DNA of 64,000 nt from NCBI GenBank assembly GCA_029266835.1, contig JAQSWD010000002.1, positions 46,860-110,859 on the forward strand, read 5' to 3'. Origin of the DNA: Steroidobacteraceae bacterium (GTDB taxonomy: Bacteria; Pseudomonadota; Gammaproteobacteria; Steroidobacterales; Steroidobacteraceae). Positions 17,753 through 26,429 of the stretch are shown piece by piece. Numbering within the stretch: the first letter of the stretch is position 1; the number at the start of each line of letters is the position of its first letter. The translations under genes and the position numbers were made by a program. Below the pieces are notes generated by a model. The model searched no databases. It had not been told where the DNA came from and saw only the letters and a list, made by a program, of their open reading frames with translations.

Positions 17753-18403
17753 ATGTCTCGCGGCCCCAATCTCGACACCTTCATCTCTGCGGCGGACCGC
17801 GCCCTGAGGGCCCTGCTTGCGCCCCCCGCGGCCGGCCGGCCAGTCCCTCCTGCGCCCCAGGGGGCGGTGTCCAAGGGAGACGGTGCCCTGTCCCCCGATG
17901 ACAAACGCGAATCCGCGGCCCTGATGCGCGTGAACCATGCCGGCGAGGTGGCCGCACAGGCCCTCTATCACGCCCAGGCGCTGTTCGCCCGCGACCCCAA
18001 GGTCCGGGAATTCATGCTGCATGCGGCACGCGAGGAAACCGATCACCTCGCATGGTGCGAGACCCGCCTCCGGGAGTTGGGAGCGCAGACCAGCGTGCTG
18101 AATCCCGTGTGGTACGCCGGGTCGTTCGGCATCGGCGCCCTCGCCGCCCTGCTCGGCGACAAGACAAGCCTCGGGTTCGTGGCCGAGACCGAGCGCCAGG
18201 TCGAAGGCCATCTCAAGAGTCATCTCGACAGATTGCCGGCCGAGGACGCGCGCAGTCGCGCGATCGTGCAGGCCATGGTCCACGACGAAGTGGGCCACGG
18301 GCGGCAGGCAGAAAGCGCCGGCGCGGCGCCCCTGCCTGGTGCGGTGCGCGAATTGATGCGGCGAACGGCCCGCGTGATGACGCATACTGCGTACCGCCTG
18401 TGA
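17753..18403 (+). CDS. coq7: Coq7-type 3-demethoxyubiquinol 3-hydroxylase
   Basis: Di-iron enzyme of ubiquinone biosynthesis acting at the inner membrane. The 216-residue product has the expected ligands: Glu in MRVNHAGEVAAQALY, ExxH in REETDHLAWCETRL, Glu in ETERQVEGHL and ExxH in HDEVGHG. Start ATG 17753 is preferred: the long in-frame region upstream is antisense to rplM. A TATACT hexamer (17739-17744) lies just 8 nt before the ATG and there is no Shine-Dalgarno, so the mRNA may be leaderless. Confidence 0.93.
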   Translation: MSRGPNLDTFISAADRALRALLAPPAAGRPVPPAPQGAVSKGDGALSPDDKRESAALMRVNHAGEVAAQALYHAQALFARDPKVREFMLHAAREETDHLAWCETRLRELGAQTSVLNPVWYAGSFGIGALAALLGDKTSLGFVAETERQVEGHLKSHLDRLPAEDARSRAIVQAMVHDEVGHGRQAESAGAAPLPGAVRELMRRTARVMTHTAYRL

Positions 18404-18414
18404 TGGAGGTCACG
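18399..18414. promoter_or_regulatory. CRP-type box upstream of the crp-like gene
   Basis: TGTGA (18399-18403), six bases, then TCACG (18410-18414) matches the CRP/Vfr consensus TGTGA-N6-TCACA except the last base. The first half overlaps the coq7 stop codon. The centre is about 61.5 bp upstream of the start predicted from the -10 at 18456-18461, the classic class I activator position. Confidence 0.6.
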
Positions 18415-18434
18415 GTTGATACGTGGCCTTTTGC

Positions 18435-18467
18435 TTGAGTAAGCAGTAAGTTATGTAATACAACTTA
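18435..18467 (+). promoter_or_regulatory. AT-rich promoter of the crp-like gene with an inverted repeat
   Basis: TTGAGT (18435-18440) and TAATAC (18456-18461) form a promoter with a short 15-bp spacer; TTGCTT (18431-18436) with a 19-bp spacer is the alternative. TAAGTT (18447-18452) and AACTTA (18462-18467) form a perfect inverted repeat straddling the -10, a possible operator. This is one of the few AT-rich patches in the window. Confidence 0.5.
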
Positions 18468-18520
18468 ATGCTGAACAACAGGTCTCGGGTCGAACGATGC
18501 AAGCAGCAAGGGAGAGTCAG

Positions 18521-19273
18521 ATGGAAGAGGCGGTCAAACCCCTCAGCGACATACCGGCCATCAACCGGTTCTTGAGCTACTGCCGGATTCGTACAGTTCC
18601 TTCCAAAACGGTAGTGATCCATGCGGGCGATCTGCCCGACGTCCTCTACTACATCATCAGCGGCTCGGTCGAAGTGATGGTGGAAGACGAGGAAGGCAAC
18701 GAAATGGTCCTCGCCTACCTCAACAAGGGTCAGTTCTTCGGCGAGATGGGCCTGTTCCACGAGTCGCCGTTGCGCAGCGCCTGGGTGCGCACGCGCAATC
18801 ATTGTGAGCTCGCGGAAATGACCTATCCGCGCTTCCGCCAGATCGCGGCGGAAAGCCCCGGCCTGGTGTTCGAGCTGGCAACGCAGCTCGCCACGCGTCT
18901 CGACCGCACCAACCGCAAATTGTCGGACCTCGCGTTCGTCGACGTCACGGGCCGCGTGGCGCACGCCATCATGGACCTGTGCGGCGAACCCGATGCGATG
19001 ACACATCCCGAGGGCATGCAGATCAAGGTGAGCCGCCAGGAACTCTCGCGACTCGTCGGTTGCTCGCGCGAAATGGCGGGCCGTGTGCTGAAGGTCCTGG
19101 AAGACCAGGGTCTGCTGCGTGCCACCGGCAAGACCATCGTCGTATTCAATGCGCGTCCGAAGATGAAGACGCGCCCCGTGGTAGTCCCCGTGCAAGGCGG
19201 CAAGGGCACCGGCAAGGTCAGCAACTCGCGCGTCGATGACGACGACGATGATGACGAGGACGACGACGAATAG
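18521..19273 (+). CDS. Crp/Vfr/Clp-family transcription regulator with acidic tail
   Basis: Global regulator of the CRP family. The cyclic-nucleotide domain includes FFGEMGLFHESPLRSAWVR (the Gly-Glu and Arg-Ser that hold the nucleotide phosphate in CRP). The dimer helix has RTNRKLSDLAFVDVTGRVA, with Asn at the place of CRP Ser128. The helix-turn-helix SRQELSRLVGCSREMAGRV keeps the Arg-Glu-Arg that read TGTGA. Start ATG 18521 has a strong AAGGGAGAG. About 40 extra residues follow the HTH and end in DDDDDDDEDDDE, absent from E. coli CRP. The ligand could be cAMP or, as in Clp, cyclic di-GMP. Confidence 0.92.
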   Translation: MEEAVKPLSDIPAINRFLSYCRIRTVPSKTVVIHAGDLPDVLYYIISGSVEVMVEDEEGNEMVLAYLNKGQFFGEMGLFHESPLRSAWVRTRNHCELAEMTYPRFRQIAAESPGLVFELATQLATRLDRTNRKLSDLAFVDVTGRVAHAIMDLCGEPDAMTHPEGMQIKVSRQELSRLVGCSREMAGRVLKVLEDQGLLRATGKTIVVFNARPKMKTRPVVVPVQGGKGTGKVSNSRVDDDDDDDEDDDE

Positions 19274-19320
19274 GGGACAGTCCCCGTTTTACGCCTGCGG
19301 AAGATGGGGACAGATCCCAT
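19273..19320. repeat. two GGGGACAG-core palindromic repeats
   Basis: GGGGACAGTCCCC (19273-19285, starting within the crp-like stop codon) and TGGGGACAGATCCCAT (19305-19320) are copies of a short palindrome that recurs at 53453-53466 and 53515-53531. They sit between the gene and its terminator. Confidence 0.7.
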
Positions 19321-19332
19321 CACCCCAGCAAG

Positions 19333-19362
19333 AACGCCGGTCACTGACCGGCGTTTTCATTT
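19333..19362 (+). terminator. intrinsic terminator after the crp-like gene
   Basis: Perfect 10-bp stem AACGCCGGTC/GACCGGCGTT (19333-19342 and 19346-19355) with a 3-nt loop followed by TTCATTTC. On the minus strand the preceding bases are less U-rich, so plus-strand termination is favoured. Confidence 0.75.
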
Positions 19363-19428
19363 CTGGCGAACGGAAATTCGCGGCCGCCTGAACAGGTTCG
19401 ATCGCCTGCGTATTCCGAAGCGGGCCAA

Positions 19429-20121
19429 CTAGCGGGCGACGGCTGCCGGCCCCGACGTCGAACCGATGGCGGAACGCATTGCCGCGATGGTCGCCTGGTA
19501 GTCGCTGGCGCCGAAGATCGCCGAGCCGGCCACGAACATGTCGGCGCCGGCGCGCGCGATCTCGCCGATGTTGTCGGCCTTCACTCCACCGTCGATTTCC
19601 AGGCGCGTCTTCAGCCCCTTCGCGTCGATGAGCTTGCGCACGGCGCGCACCTTGTCGAGCACGGCGGGAATGAATTTCTGCCCACCGAAACCCGGGTTCA
19701 CAGACATCACCAGTACCAGGTCCAGCTTGGGCAACGTGTGATCGAGCCAGTCCAGCGGCGTCGCGGGGTTGAGCACCAGCCCCGGCTTGCAACCATGCTC
19801 TCGGATCAGCTCGATGGTGCGGTCCACGTGCTCGGTGGCTTCGGGGTGGAACGAGATATAGGTAGCGCCGGCCCTGGCGAAATCCGGGACGATGCGATCC
19901 ACCGGCTTCACCATGAGATGCACGTCGATCGGCGCGGTGACGCCGTGCTTGCGCAGCGCCTCGCAGACCAGCGGGCCGATGGTGAGATTGGGCACGTAAT
20001 GGTTGTCCATCACGTCGAAGTGGACCACGTCGGCGCCGGCGGCCAGCACCGCGTTCACTTCCTCACCCAGGCGCGCGAAATCGGCGGAAAGAATCGAAGG
20101 CGCGATCCAGGGCTGGTTCAT
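19429..20121 (-). CDS. rpe: ribulose-phosphate 3-epimerase
   Basis: Interconverts ribulose-5-phosphate and xylulose-5-phosphate; with rpiA it supplies the non-oxidative pentose phosphate pathway. The 230-residue TIM barrel has [16 protein letters not shown], the metal-site [12 protein letters not shown] and [18 protein letters not shown] and [10 protein letters not shown]. The C-terminal tail of about ten residues after the last helix is slightly long. It is transcribed convergently with the crp-like gene. Confidence 0.96.
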   Translation of the reverse strand: MNQPWIAPSILSADFARLGEEVNAVLAAGADVVHFDVMDNHYVPNLTIGPLVCEALRKHGVTAPIDVHLMVKPVDRIVPDFARAGATYISFHPEATEHVDRTIELIREHGCKPGLVLNPATPLDWLDHTLPKLDLVLVMSVNPGFGGQKFIPAVLDKVRAVRKLIDAKGLKTRLEIDGGVKADNIGEIARAGADMFVAGSAIFGASDYQATIAAMRSAIGSTSGPAAVAR

Positions 20122-20143
20122 GACGGAGAAGTGTACGTCATCG

Positions 20144-20193
20144 ACGGGGTCATTCGTGTGCTGGGGTCATTCGTCCCGGGTTCATTCGTCCCC
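20144..20193. repeat. tandem duplication around the stop of the CNNM gene
   Basis: Read on the minus strand, a unit ending in ACGAATGA occurs three times: CCCGGGGACGAATGA (containing the gene's own stop at 20182-20184), ACCCGGGACGAATGA, and CCCCAGCACACGAATGA. Nearly the same unit is duplicated after the DsbD-like gene at 48711-48740. Confidence 0.65.
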
Positions 20194-21492
20194 GGGTGGT
20201 GATTCCGCCGGAGGACGCACCGACACCAGCACCTTGTCGATGCGCGGCCCGTCGAGGTCCAACACTTCGATGCGCAGGTCACGCCAGGACAGCTTCTCTC
20301 CGCAGGTGGGCAACCTGCCGAGGTGCCAGAGCACGAACCCGGCGAGCGTATTGAAGTTGTCGCCCGAGGCCAGGTCGTTGCGCTCCAGCACGCGCTCCAC
20401 GTCGTAGATGGGTATCTGCCCGTCAAACAACCAGCTGCCGTCGTCGCGGCGCACCGCTTCGCTGCGCTCGCGCGAACCCAGATCTCCGAGGCCACCCGCG
20501 ATTGCGCGCAGGATGTCGGCGGGCGTCACCAGCCCGAGGATTTCGCCGTATTCGCCGGTGACCACCGCGAGGTGCACGTTCGCGCTGCGGAACATGTCGA
20601 GCAGCTTGAGCGCCGACAAGGTGGGTGGCACGTGCAGCGGCTGGCGCAGATGTTGTTCGGGAATCACGCCGCCCAGCCGCAGCGCCTCGCCAAGGTCCGC
20701 GAGCGTGATCACGCCGCGCAGGTGATCCAGCGCCCCGTCGCAGAGCAGGAAACGCGAGTGACCGCTGCCGCGCGCCTCGCGCCACTGCAGCTCCAGCGAC
20801 ATGTTTGCATCCAGCCAGAGAATGTCGCCGCGGCGGACCATGATGGTTTCGATGGCGCTGTCGGCGAGCCGCAGCACGCCCTCGATGAGATCCTTCTCAC
20901 GCCGCAGGAATACGCCCTCGAGCGCACCCTCCGCCACCAGCTGCTTGACTTCGTCCTCCGTGATCGAGGAAGCCGGCGCGCTCTGCACCGGCAGCAGCTT
21001 CGTCACCGTTTCGGTGGACACCTGCAGCAGCCAGACCAGCGGCCACGCGCCGCGCAGGACCCAGGTCATGGGGATGGCGACGTATTCGGCAATGGTCTCG
21101 GCATGCGCCAGCGCCACGCGCTTGGGAACCAGCTCGCCGAGGATCAGCGATAGATAGGTGACCACCACGACCACCAGCGTGAACGCGGTTTCCTGGGCGT
21201 ATTCAGCCAGCCACTGGATGCGCTGAAACACCACGGCCAGGTCTTCGGCGAACGCCGCGCCGCTGTATACGCCGGTAAGGATGCCCACCAGCGTGATGCC
21301 GATCTGCACCGTGGAAAGCAGTTGCGTCGGGTTGGCCAGCAGTTGCAGCGCCGCGCGCGCGCCGCGGTGGCCCTGGTTGGCGCGCGTCCTGAGACGCGCC
21401 TTGCGCGCCGACACCAGCGCCAGCTCCGAGCCCGCGAAAACTCCATTGATCACGAGGAGACCGACGAGAATGGCGGCTTCGGTCCAGTTCAT
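20182..21492 (-). CDS. CNNM/CBS transporter-associated membrane protein (hemolysin-C/CorC family)
   Basis: A 436-residue inner-membrane protein: CNNM domain with about four hydrophobic segments (residues 5-25, 60-85, 105-130, 140-160; GELVPKRVAL is characteristic), two CBS domains (about 205-330) and a C-terminal CorC_HlyC domain (from about 350). Members are implicated in Mg/Co or Na-coupled Mg efflux. It is distinct from the soluble corC at 60433. It shares direction with djlA upstream, with a 7-bp gap. Confidence 0.88.
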   Translation of the reverse strand: MNWTEAAILVGLLVINGVFAGSELALVSARKARLRTRANQGHRGARAALQLLANPTQLLSTVQIGITLVGILTGVYSGAAFAEDLAVVFQRIQWLAEYAQETAFTLVVVVVTYLSLILGELVPKRVALAHAETIAEYVAIPMTWVLRGAWPLVWLLQVSTETVTKLLPVQSAPASSITEDEVKQLVAEGALEGVFLRREKDLIEGVLRLADSAIETIMVRRGDILWLDANMSLELQWREARGSGHSRFLLCDGALDHLRGVITLADLGEALRLGGVIPEQHLRQPLHVPPTLSALKLLDMFRSANVHLAVVTGEYGEILGLVTPADILRAIAGGLGDLGSRERSEAVRRDDGSWLFDGQIPIYDVERVLERNDLASGDNFNTLAGFVLWHLGRLPTCGEKLSWRDLRIEVLDLDGPRIDKVLVSVRPPAESPPGDE

Positions 21493-21499
21493 GGCGGAG

Positions 21500-22348
21500 T
21501 TACGTCATCCCTCGCGTGGACTTGATCAGCTCGTACGCCTCGATGATCTGCTGCGTACGTTGTTTGGCGTGTTCCAGCATGGATTCGGGCAGACCGTTGG
21601 CCTTCAGCTTGTCCGGGTGATGCTTGGATAGCTGCCGACGATACGCCTTCGACACGTCTTCGTTGCTGACCCGCGAGTCCACTTCCAGAATCTGGTAGGC
21701 AGCATCCAGCTTCATGCCCGGCTTCGCCGCCGACTGGCCGCCGGACCCCTGGCCGCCATTCGTGCCGGCGCCCGCGCCGCCGCGCTGGCGGAAATAATCT
21801 CGCTGCAGCCGGAGCACGGCCTCGATGTGCGCCAGCTCGAGCCGCGAGACGTCGAGCAGTTCGGCCACTTTCTGGATGGCCATGCGCGCCGGCCCCTGCA
21901 TGTCCACGCCCTCCAGCGCCGCGCGCACCTGGAACTCGAGGAACACGCGCAGCATCTCCGGCTGGTCGGCGCAGATTTCGCGGAAGTCGCGCACCGTGTC
22001 CTCGACGTCGAAGCCCGGGTTCTTTCCCCGCGTGAAATGCTGGATGGCGGCGTGGATCTGCGCGCCATCGAGCCGCAGTTCCGCCATCACCTTGCGGGCG
22101 GCGGCGATTTCCGACTCCGACACGCGCCCGTCGGCCTTGGCCACATGACCCATGACCTCGAAGGTGGCCGTGAAAAACCGCTCCCGGACCCTGACCAGCC
22201 CTTCGGGTGTATGCGTACGCTGGCGGCGCGTGGCGGACACGCTCTGGTCATAGAGGTGTCCGACGAAGAGACCCACGATGGCTCCCCAGGGGCTGCGGAA
22301 GATCAGGAGGCCGAGGATGGCGCCGATGACTTTTCCGGTAATGCTCAT
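21500..22348 (-). CDS. djlA: DjlA-type membrane-anchored DnaJ co-chaperone
   Basis: A 282-residue protein with one N-terminal membrane segment (about 5-28, including the GxxxG-like GAILGLLIF), a TerB-like helical domain (about 55-165), a Gly/Gln-rich linker, and a C-terminal J domain with the HPD tripeptide in [13 protein letters not shown]. It stimulates DnaK ATPase at the inner membrane. Order and length match E. coli DjlA. It is divergent from purC by 21 bp. Confidence 0.94.
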   Translation of the reverse strand: MSITGKVIGAILGLLIFRSPWGAIVGLFVGHLYDQSVSATRRQRTHTPEGLVRVRERFFTATFEVMGHVAKADGRVSESEIAAARKVMAELRLDGAQIHAAIQHFTRGKNPGFDVEDTVRDFREICADQPEMLRVFLEFQVRAALEGVDMQGPARMAIQKVAELLDVSRLELAHIEAVLRLQRDYFRQRGGAGAGTNGGQGSGGQSAAKPGMKLDAAYQILEVDSRVSNEDVSKAYRRQLSKHHPDKLKANGLPESMLEHAKQRTQQIIEAYELIKSTRGMT

Positions 22349-22369
22349 CGGGCCCGCTTGCTAAGATGC

Positions 22370-23281
22370 ATGGCTCGTATGCTACCAGCCGCTACCGCCA
22401 CCCCGCCCGTGCACACCACGAATCTGCGGGGACTCAAGAAAATCCACTCGGGGAAAGTCCGCGACATCTACGAGATCGACGCGGAGTCGATGCTCATCGT
22501 CACCACCGACCGCCTGTCGGCCTTCGACGTGGTGCTGCCCGACCCGATTCCCGACAAGGGCCGCGTGCTCAATTCCATTTCGAACTTCTGGTTCGAAAAG
22601 ACGCGCCACATCGTGCCCAACCACCTGACCGGGCGGAAACTCGAAGAAGTGGTACGCGATTCGGACGAGTTGGCCATGCTGGCCGATCGTGCGGTCATCG
22701 TGAAGAAACTCAAGACCGTACCGCTCGAAGCCGTGGTGCGCGGTTATGTCATCGGCTCGGGGTGGAAGGACTACCAGAAGACCGGCGCCATTTCCGGCAT
22801 CAAACTACCGCCGGGTCTCAAACAGGCGGCACGGCTGCCGCAGACGCTGTTCACCCCGTCAACCAAGGCGGCCATGGGCGAGCACGACGAGACCATCAGC
22901 TTCGAGCAGGCCTCGGCCATTGTTGGTGCCGAGCTGGCCGCGCGGGTGCGGGATACCGCGATCCGCATCTACGAGTTCGCCGCGGAGCACGCGCGCCATC
23001 GGGGCATCATCATCGCCGACACCAAGTTCGAGTTCGCGCAGAACGCGGATGGGTCGCTGGTGCTCATCGACGAAGTGCTCACGCCCGATTCTTCGCGCTT
23101 CTGGCCGGCGGATACCTGGAAGGAAGGCATCAGCCCGCCCTCCTTCGACAAGCAGTTCGTGCGCGACTATCTGGAAACGCTCGACTGGAACAAGCAGGCG
23201 CCGGGGCCGAAACTTCCGGCCGACATCATCAGCAAGACCAGCTCGAACTACCGCGAGGCGCTCAAACGTCTCACGGCGTGA
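22370..23281 (+). CDS. purC: SAICAR synthase
   Basis: Phosphoribosylaminoimidazole-succinocarboxamide synthase of purine synthesis. The 303-residue product is of the longer type: [11 protein letters not shown] at the start, [46 protein letters not shown] and [17 protein letters not shown] 22370 or ATG 22379 can serve. TAAGAT (22362-22367) lies immediately upstream and no Shine-Dalgarno is visible, which would suit a leaderless start at 22379. Confidence 0.95.
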   Translation: MARMLPAATATPPVHTTNLRGLKKIHSGKVRDIYEIDAESMLIVTTDRLSAFDVVLPDPIPDKGRVLNSISNFWFEKTRHIVPNHLTGRKLEEVVRDSDELAMLADRAVIVKKLKTVPLEAVVRGYVIGSGWKDYQKTGAISGIKLPPGLKQAARLPQTLFTPSTKAAMGEHDETISFEQASAIVGAELAARVRDTAIRIYEFAAEHARHRGIIIADTKFEFAQNADGSLVLIDEVLTPDSSRFWPADTWKEGISPPSFDKQFVRDYLETLDWNKQAPGPKLPADIISKTSSNYREALKRLTA

Positions 23282-24074
23282 GCCCGGCCCAGCGCCCGAT
23301 GTGAGAATGCAATTCGCGTAGTCCATCCGTCAGCGCCGCCGGCCCGGGCTGCAGGATGATCGAGGACTTGATCTCGAAAAGATTCCCGGCCCGCACCGCC
23401 GGCACTTCGCCCCAGCCGGCGCGAGCCGCCACCAGCTCCGGGCGGAATTTCTTGCCGCACCAGGATCCGAAGATGATGTCGGGCGCACGTCGCGGCACTT
23501 CCAGCGCGTCGGCGATGATGCGGTTCTTGCCCAGCGATTCGCGCGCGAGTTCGGGAAACACGTCGTCGCCGCCGGCGATGCCGACGAGCTCCGACACCCA
23601 ACGTATGCCGGAGATCTGCGGGTCATCCCATTCCTCGAAATACACGCGCGGGCGCTTGGTGAGGCGCGCCACGCTCCGGCGTATGGCTCCCATGCCCGAC
23701 TCGAGATCGGCGATGAGCGCGGCGGCTTTGGCCTCACATCCGACCATGCCGCCGAGCACGGCGATCATCTGGAGTATCTCCGCGACGCTTCGATGATTGA
23801 AGACGTGCACGGCGATGCCAACGCGGATCAGCTCCGTCGCGATGTCCGCCTGCAAGTCGGAGAACCCGAGCACCAGATCGGGCTCGAGCTGCACGATCTT
23901 GTCGATCTTCGCCGAAGTGAAGGCCGACACGCGCGGCTTCTCCTTCCGCGCGCGCGGCGGGCGTACGGTGAAACCGGAGATGCCCACGATGCGCGCCTCC
24001 TCGCCCAGCAGGTACAGCGTCTCGGTGGTCTCTTCGGTCAGGCAGACGATGCGGCGGGGATAACTCGCAGACAT
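23271..24074 (-). CDS. BtuF-like helical-backbone metal/cobalamin-binding protein
   Basis: A 267-residue protein of the class III periplasmic-binding fold used for cobalamin and siderophores: [26 protein letters not shown] at the start, a first lobe with [11 protein letters not shown], a backbone helix, then a second lobe with [11 protein letters not shown]. No signal peptide is visible from ATG 24074, and no BtuCD-type transporter genes are nearby. Similar unattached versions occur in many Proteobacteria and may salvage or sense corrinoids in the cytoplasm, but this is unproven. Its end overlaps purC tail to tail by 11 bp. Confidence 0.75.
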   Translation of the reverse strand: MSASYPRRIVCLTEETTETLYLLGEEARIVGISGFTVRPPRARKEKPRVSAFTSAKIDKIVQLEPDLVLGFSDLQADIATELIRVGIAVHVFNHRSVAEILQMIAVLGGMVGCEAKAAALIADLESGMGAIRRSVARLTKRPRVYFEEWDDPQISGIRWVSELVGIAGGDDVFPELARESLGKNRIIADALEVPRRAPDIIFGSWCGKKFRPELVAARAGWGEVPAVRAGNLFEIKSSIILQPGPAALTDGLRELHSHIGRWAGLTP

Positions 24075-24105
24075 GCCCGCCAATCTAATCTATTCTGCCG
24101 CCCCA

Positions 24106-25413
24106 ATGATTCTCGCTTTCTGGAACTGGCTCGACCGATACCTGTTCGGCGAGTACTCCGAAGGGACGACGCCCGGCGCACTCGTCCTGCGCGTGCTTCG
24201 TTATCCCTATGCCGTGCTGCGCGACCTCTCGCGCGGCCAGATCAACCTGCACGCCATGGGCCTGGTGTACGCCACGCTGCTGTCGCTGGTGCCGCTGATC
24301 GCCTTCGCTTTTGCGGTGCTCAAGGCCTTCGGCGCGCATCGCGAGCTGGAGCCGCTGATCTACGAATTCTTCCGCCCCGTGGGTGACAGCGCGCACCAGC
24401 TGACCGACCGGGTCATGCAGTTCGCGGACAGCGTCAGCACCGGCGTGGTCGGCTCGCTGGGTCTCGCGCTGCTGCTCTGGACCTTGTTAGGCACCATCAA
24501 GAAGGTGGAAGACAGCTTCAATTTCCTGTGGCGCGTGGAGCACGCGCGCAGCTTCGCACGCCGCGTCACCGAATACGTGGCTCTGCTGATCGTCGGGCCC
24601 ATCGTGGTGGTCAGTTTCCTCGGGCTCTCGCACCGGGCGCTGGAAAGCGCCAGCGCCGGCATTGGCCGCTACATGCCCTTCTTCGACCGGCTCAAGGAGA
24701 TGGGGCTGTGGGTCGCGCCCTACTTCATGGTCACGGCCATCTTCACCGCCGTGTACATGTTCGTGCCCAACACCCGCGTGAAATGGAAACCGGCGATCAT
24801 CGGTGGCGTCACGGGCGGCGTGTTGTGGGCCGTGGTGGGCAAGCTCTTCACCGCGATGGTGGTGTACACCACGAGGCTGTCGGTGGTGTATGCGGGTTTC
24901 GCACTCGTGGTCGCCGCGCTGCTGTGGACGTATTTCGGCTGGCTGATACTGCTGATCGGCGCGCAGCTCTCGTTCTACCTGCAGAACCGCAATTACCTGC
25001 GCATGGGCCTGACCGAACTGCGCCTGTCGGTGGTCCAGCGCGAGCAGCTGACACTCAAGGTGATGTACCTGATCGCGCGCGCCTATCACGACGGCAGGAC
25101 GCGCTGGTCGCTGGACGGCCTGTCGCATGAGCTCGGCATGCCGGGCATAGCCATCGCGCGCATCGTGCACTCGCTCGAGGACTCGAGGTTGATCACCGTC
25201 ACCGAGGACGAATACCTGCTGCCGGCGCGCGATCTCGGCAAGATCTCGATTCAGGAAGTGCTCGACATCGCACGCAACGAGAAGTCCGGCCAGGTGGGTT
25301 GGCGCAATCTCAAACTACCCGCCATCGACTCCATCAGCGCCAAGATGGACGAAGCCTGGCGCAAGAGCTGCGGCGACATGACATTGCGCGACCTCGTGGA
25401 AGAGAACGCCTGA
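24106..25413 (+). CDS. YihY/BrkB family membrane protein with C-terminal winged-helix-like domain
   Basis: A 435-residue protein. The first 280 residues form the six-helix YihY/UPF0761 domain (LHAMGLVYATLLSLVPLIAFAFAVLK; later VPNTRVKWKPAIIGG and GAQLSFYLQN). The remaining 150 or so look like a soluble regulatory domain with winged-helix character (WSLDGLSHELGMPGIAIARIVHSLEDSRLITV). The family was once misnamed ribonuclease BN; its function is unknown. TATTCT at 24091-24096 precedes ATG 24106 by 9 nt; GTG/ATG 24073 would overlap the divergent gene. Confidence 0.85.
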   Translation: MILAFWNWLDRYLFGEYSEGTTPGALVLRVLRYPYAVLRDLSRGQINLHAMGLVYATLLSLVPLIAFAFAVLKAFGAHRELEPLIYEFFRPVGDSAHQLTDRVMQFADSVSTGVVGSLGLALLLWTLLGTIKKVEDSFNFLWRVEHARSFARRVTEYVALLIVGPIVVVSFLGLSHRALESASAGIGRYMPFFDRLKEMGLWVAPYFMVTAIFTAVYMFVPNTRVKWKPAIIGGVTGGVLWAVVGKLFTAMVVYTTRLSVVYAGFALVVAALLWTYFGWLILLIGAQLSFYLQNRNYLRMGLTELRLSVVQREQLTLKVMYLIARAYHDGRTRWSLDGLSHELGMPGIAIARIVHSLEDSRLITVTEDEYLLPARDLGKISIQEVLDIARNEKSGQVGWRNLKLPAIDSISAKMDEAWRKSCGDMTLRDLVEENA

Positions 25414-26421
25414 TCAGCCGGGTGCGAGCCCGCCCTTGGCATCCGTGAACCACAGGTTGCCCGCGGCGGATGACAGATGGACGCCGCCGGCCCAGTCGTC
25501 GATGGGGTTCGCGGGCCACGACGAAGCCCTGCCAGCCACGACTTCCGCGCCGAACGCGGTCAATTCGAAATGGGTGGTCAGCAGGGAACTCGTGTCCCCA
25601 AGGACTACCAGCAGTGGTTTGGGCAATGCGGGCGATGCCATGCGCAGCAGCCGCCAGAAGAGATAGGTATCGCCCGCCAGGTCTCCCTCGTCGAATCGCT
25701 CGCCCAGTGTGAAGGCGATGATGCGCTCGGCCCTGGGGCCCCGCTCCGGCACGTTCTCCAGCAGTCGTCGATCCCACAGCGGCAGCCCGCTGACGCGATC
25801 CGGATACAGCCGCAGCACTTGTTTCACCGCGAGCTTGAGCGGCGCGGACGCATGTGGCGAGTCCCTCTCGAAAGACAACAGCTTCGCGGGAGTGTCCGCG
25901 GTCACCGCGCGCCAGGCCTGGCGATACGCCACCCAGTCGTCCATCGTCAGGGCGCGCGGCGTGGGATGCATGCGCATCCGCGTGGCGTCGAGTTCACCCA
26001 TCTGAATCGCGCGCCGCTCGGTGCCCGGCAGCGTGAGGAACTCCACCAGCTGCACCTTGCCGGGGTCCGCGCCGTATCGCTCCAGCACCTCGAACAGGAA
26101 GGTCACCATGAGCTGGTCGGTGTTGCCGCTCGCGGCCCAGACGTAGAGACGACTGGCCTCGATGATCCGCTGCACGTTCTGCGACAGGTCGGTCTGGCGC
26201 AAACGCATGTCGATGTCGGGCAGGCCCTGCATCGCCTCCTGCCAAAACGCGACACGGAAGCGCGTCCAGGACTCCATATCGACGAAAGTCGGCAGCGGGC
26301 CGCAGGACAAGACGTCACGCGCGATGATCAGCCGGTTGGTATTGGCGATGGCCTGCCGGAAAGTGCCGCCGGCACTGTCGCCGTTGATCAGGTGAAGCGC
26401 GTTGGGATCGAACCCGGGCAC
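25414..26421 (-). CDS. DUF1835 domain-containing protein
   Basis: A 335-residue soluble protein beginning LHLINGDSAGGTF, with the RDVLSCGPLP motif that marks DUF1835. In this family an N-terminal alpha/beta domain of unknown function is followed by a helical DUF3658-like region. The start is GTG 26421, 8 bp after pmbA on the same strand. No catalytic residues are recognised. The DUF is frequent in Proteobacteria and Firmicutes but lacks an assigned role. Confidence 0.7.
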   Translation of the reverse strand: MPGFDPNALHLINGDSAGGTFRQAIANTNRLIIARDVLSCGPLPTFVDMESWTRFRVAFWQEAMQGLPDIDMRLRQTDLSQNVQRIIEASRLYVWAASGNTDQLMVTFLFEVLERYGADPGKVQLVEFLTLPGTERRAIQMGELDATRMRMHPTPRALTMDDWVAYRQAWRAVTADTPAKLLSFERDSPHASAPLKLAVKQVLRLYPDRVSGLPLWDRRLLENVPERGPRAERIIAFTLGERFDEGDLAGDTYLFWRLLRMASPALPKPLLVVLGDTSSLLTTHFELTAFGAEVVAGRASSWPANPIDDWAGGVHLSSAAGNLWFTDAKGGLAPG

Positions 26422-26429
26422 CGCCGAGC

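Noticed and set aside
20144..20193. CRISPR-like repeats.
   Set aside because: Units are only 12-17 bp, contain the gene's stop, lack unique spacers of constant length, and no cas genes are present.
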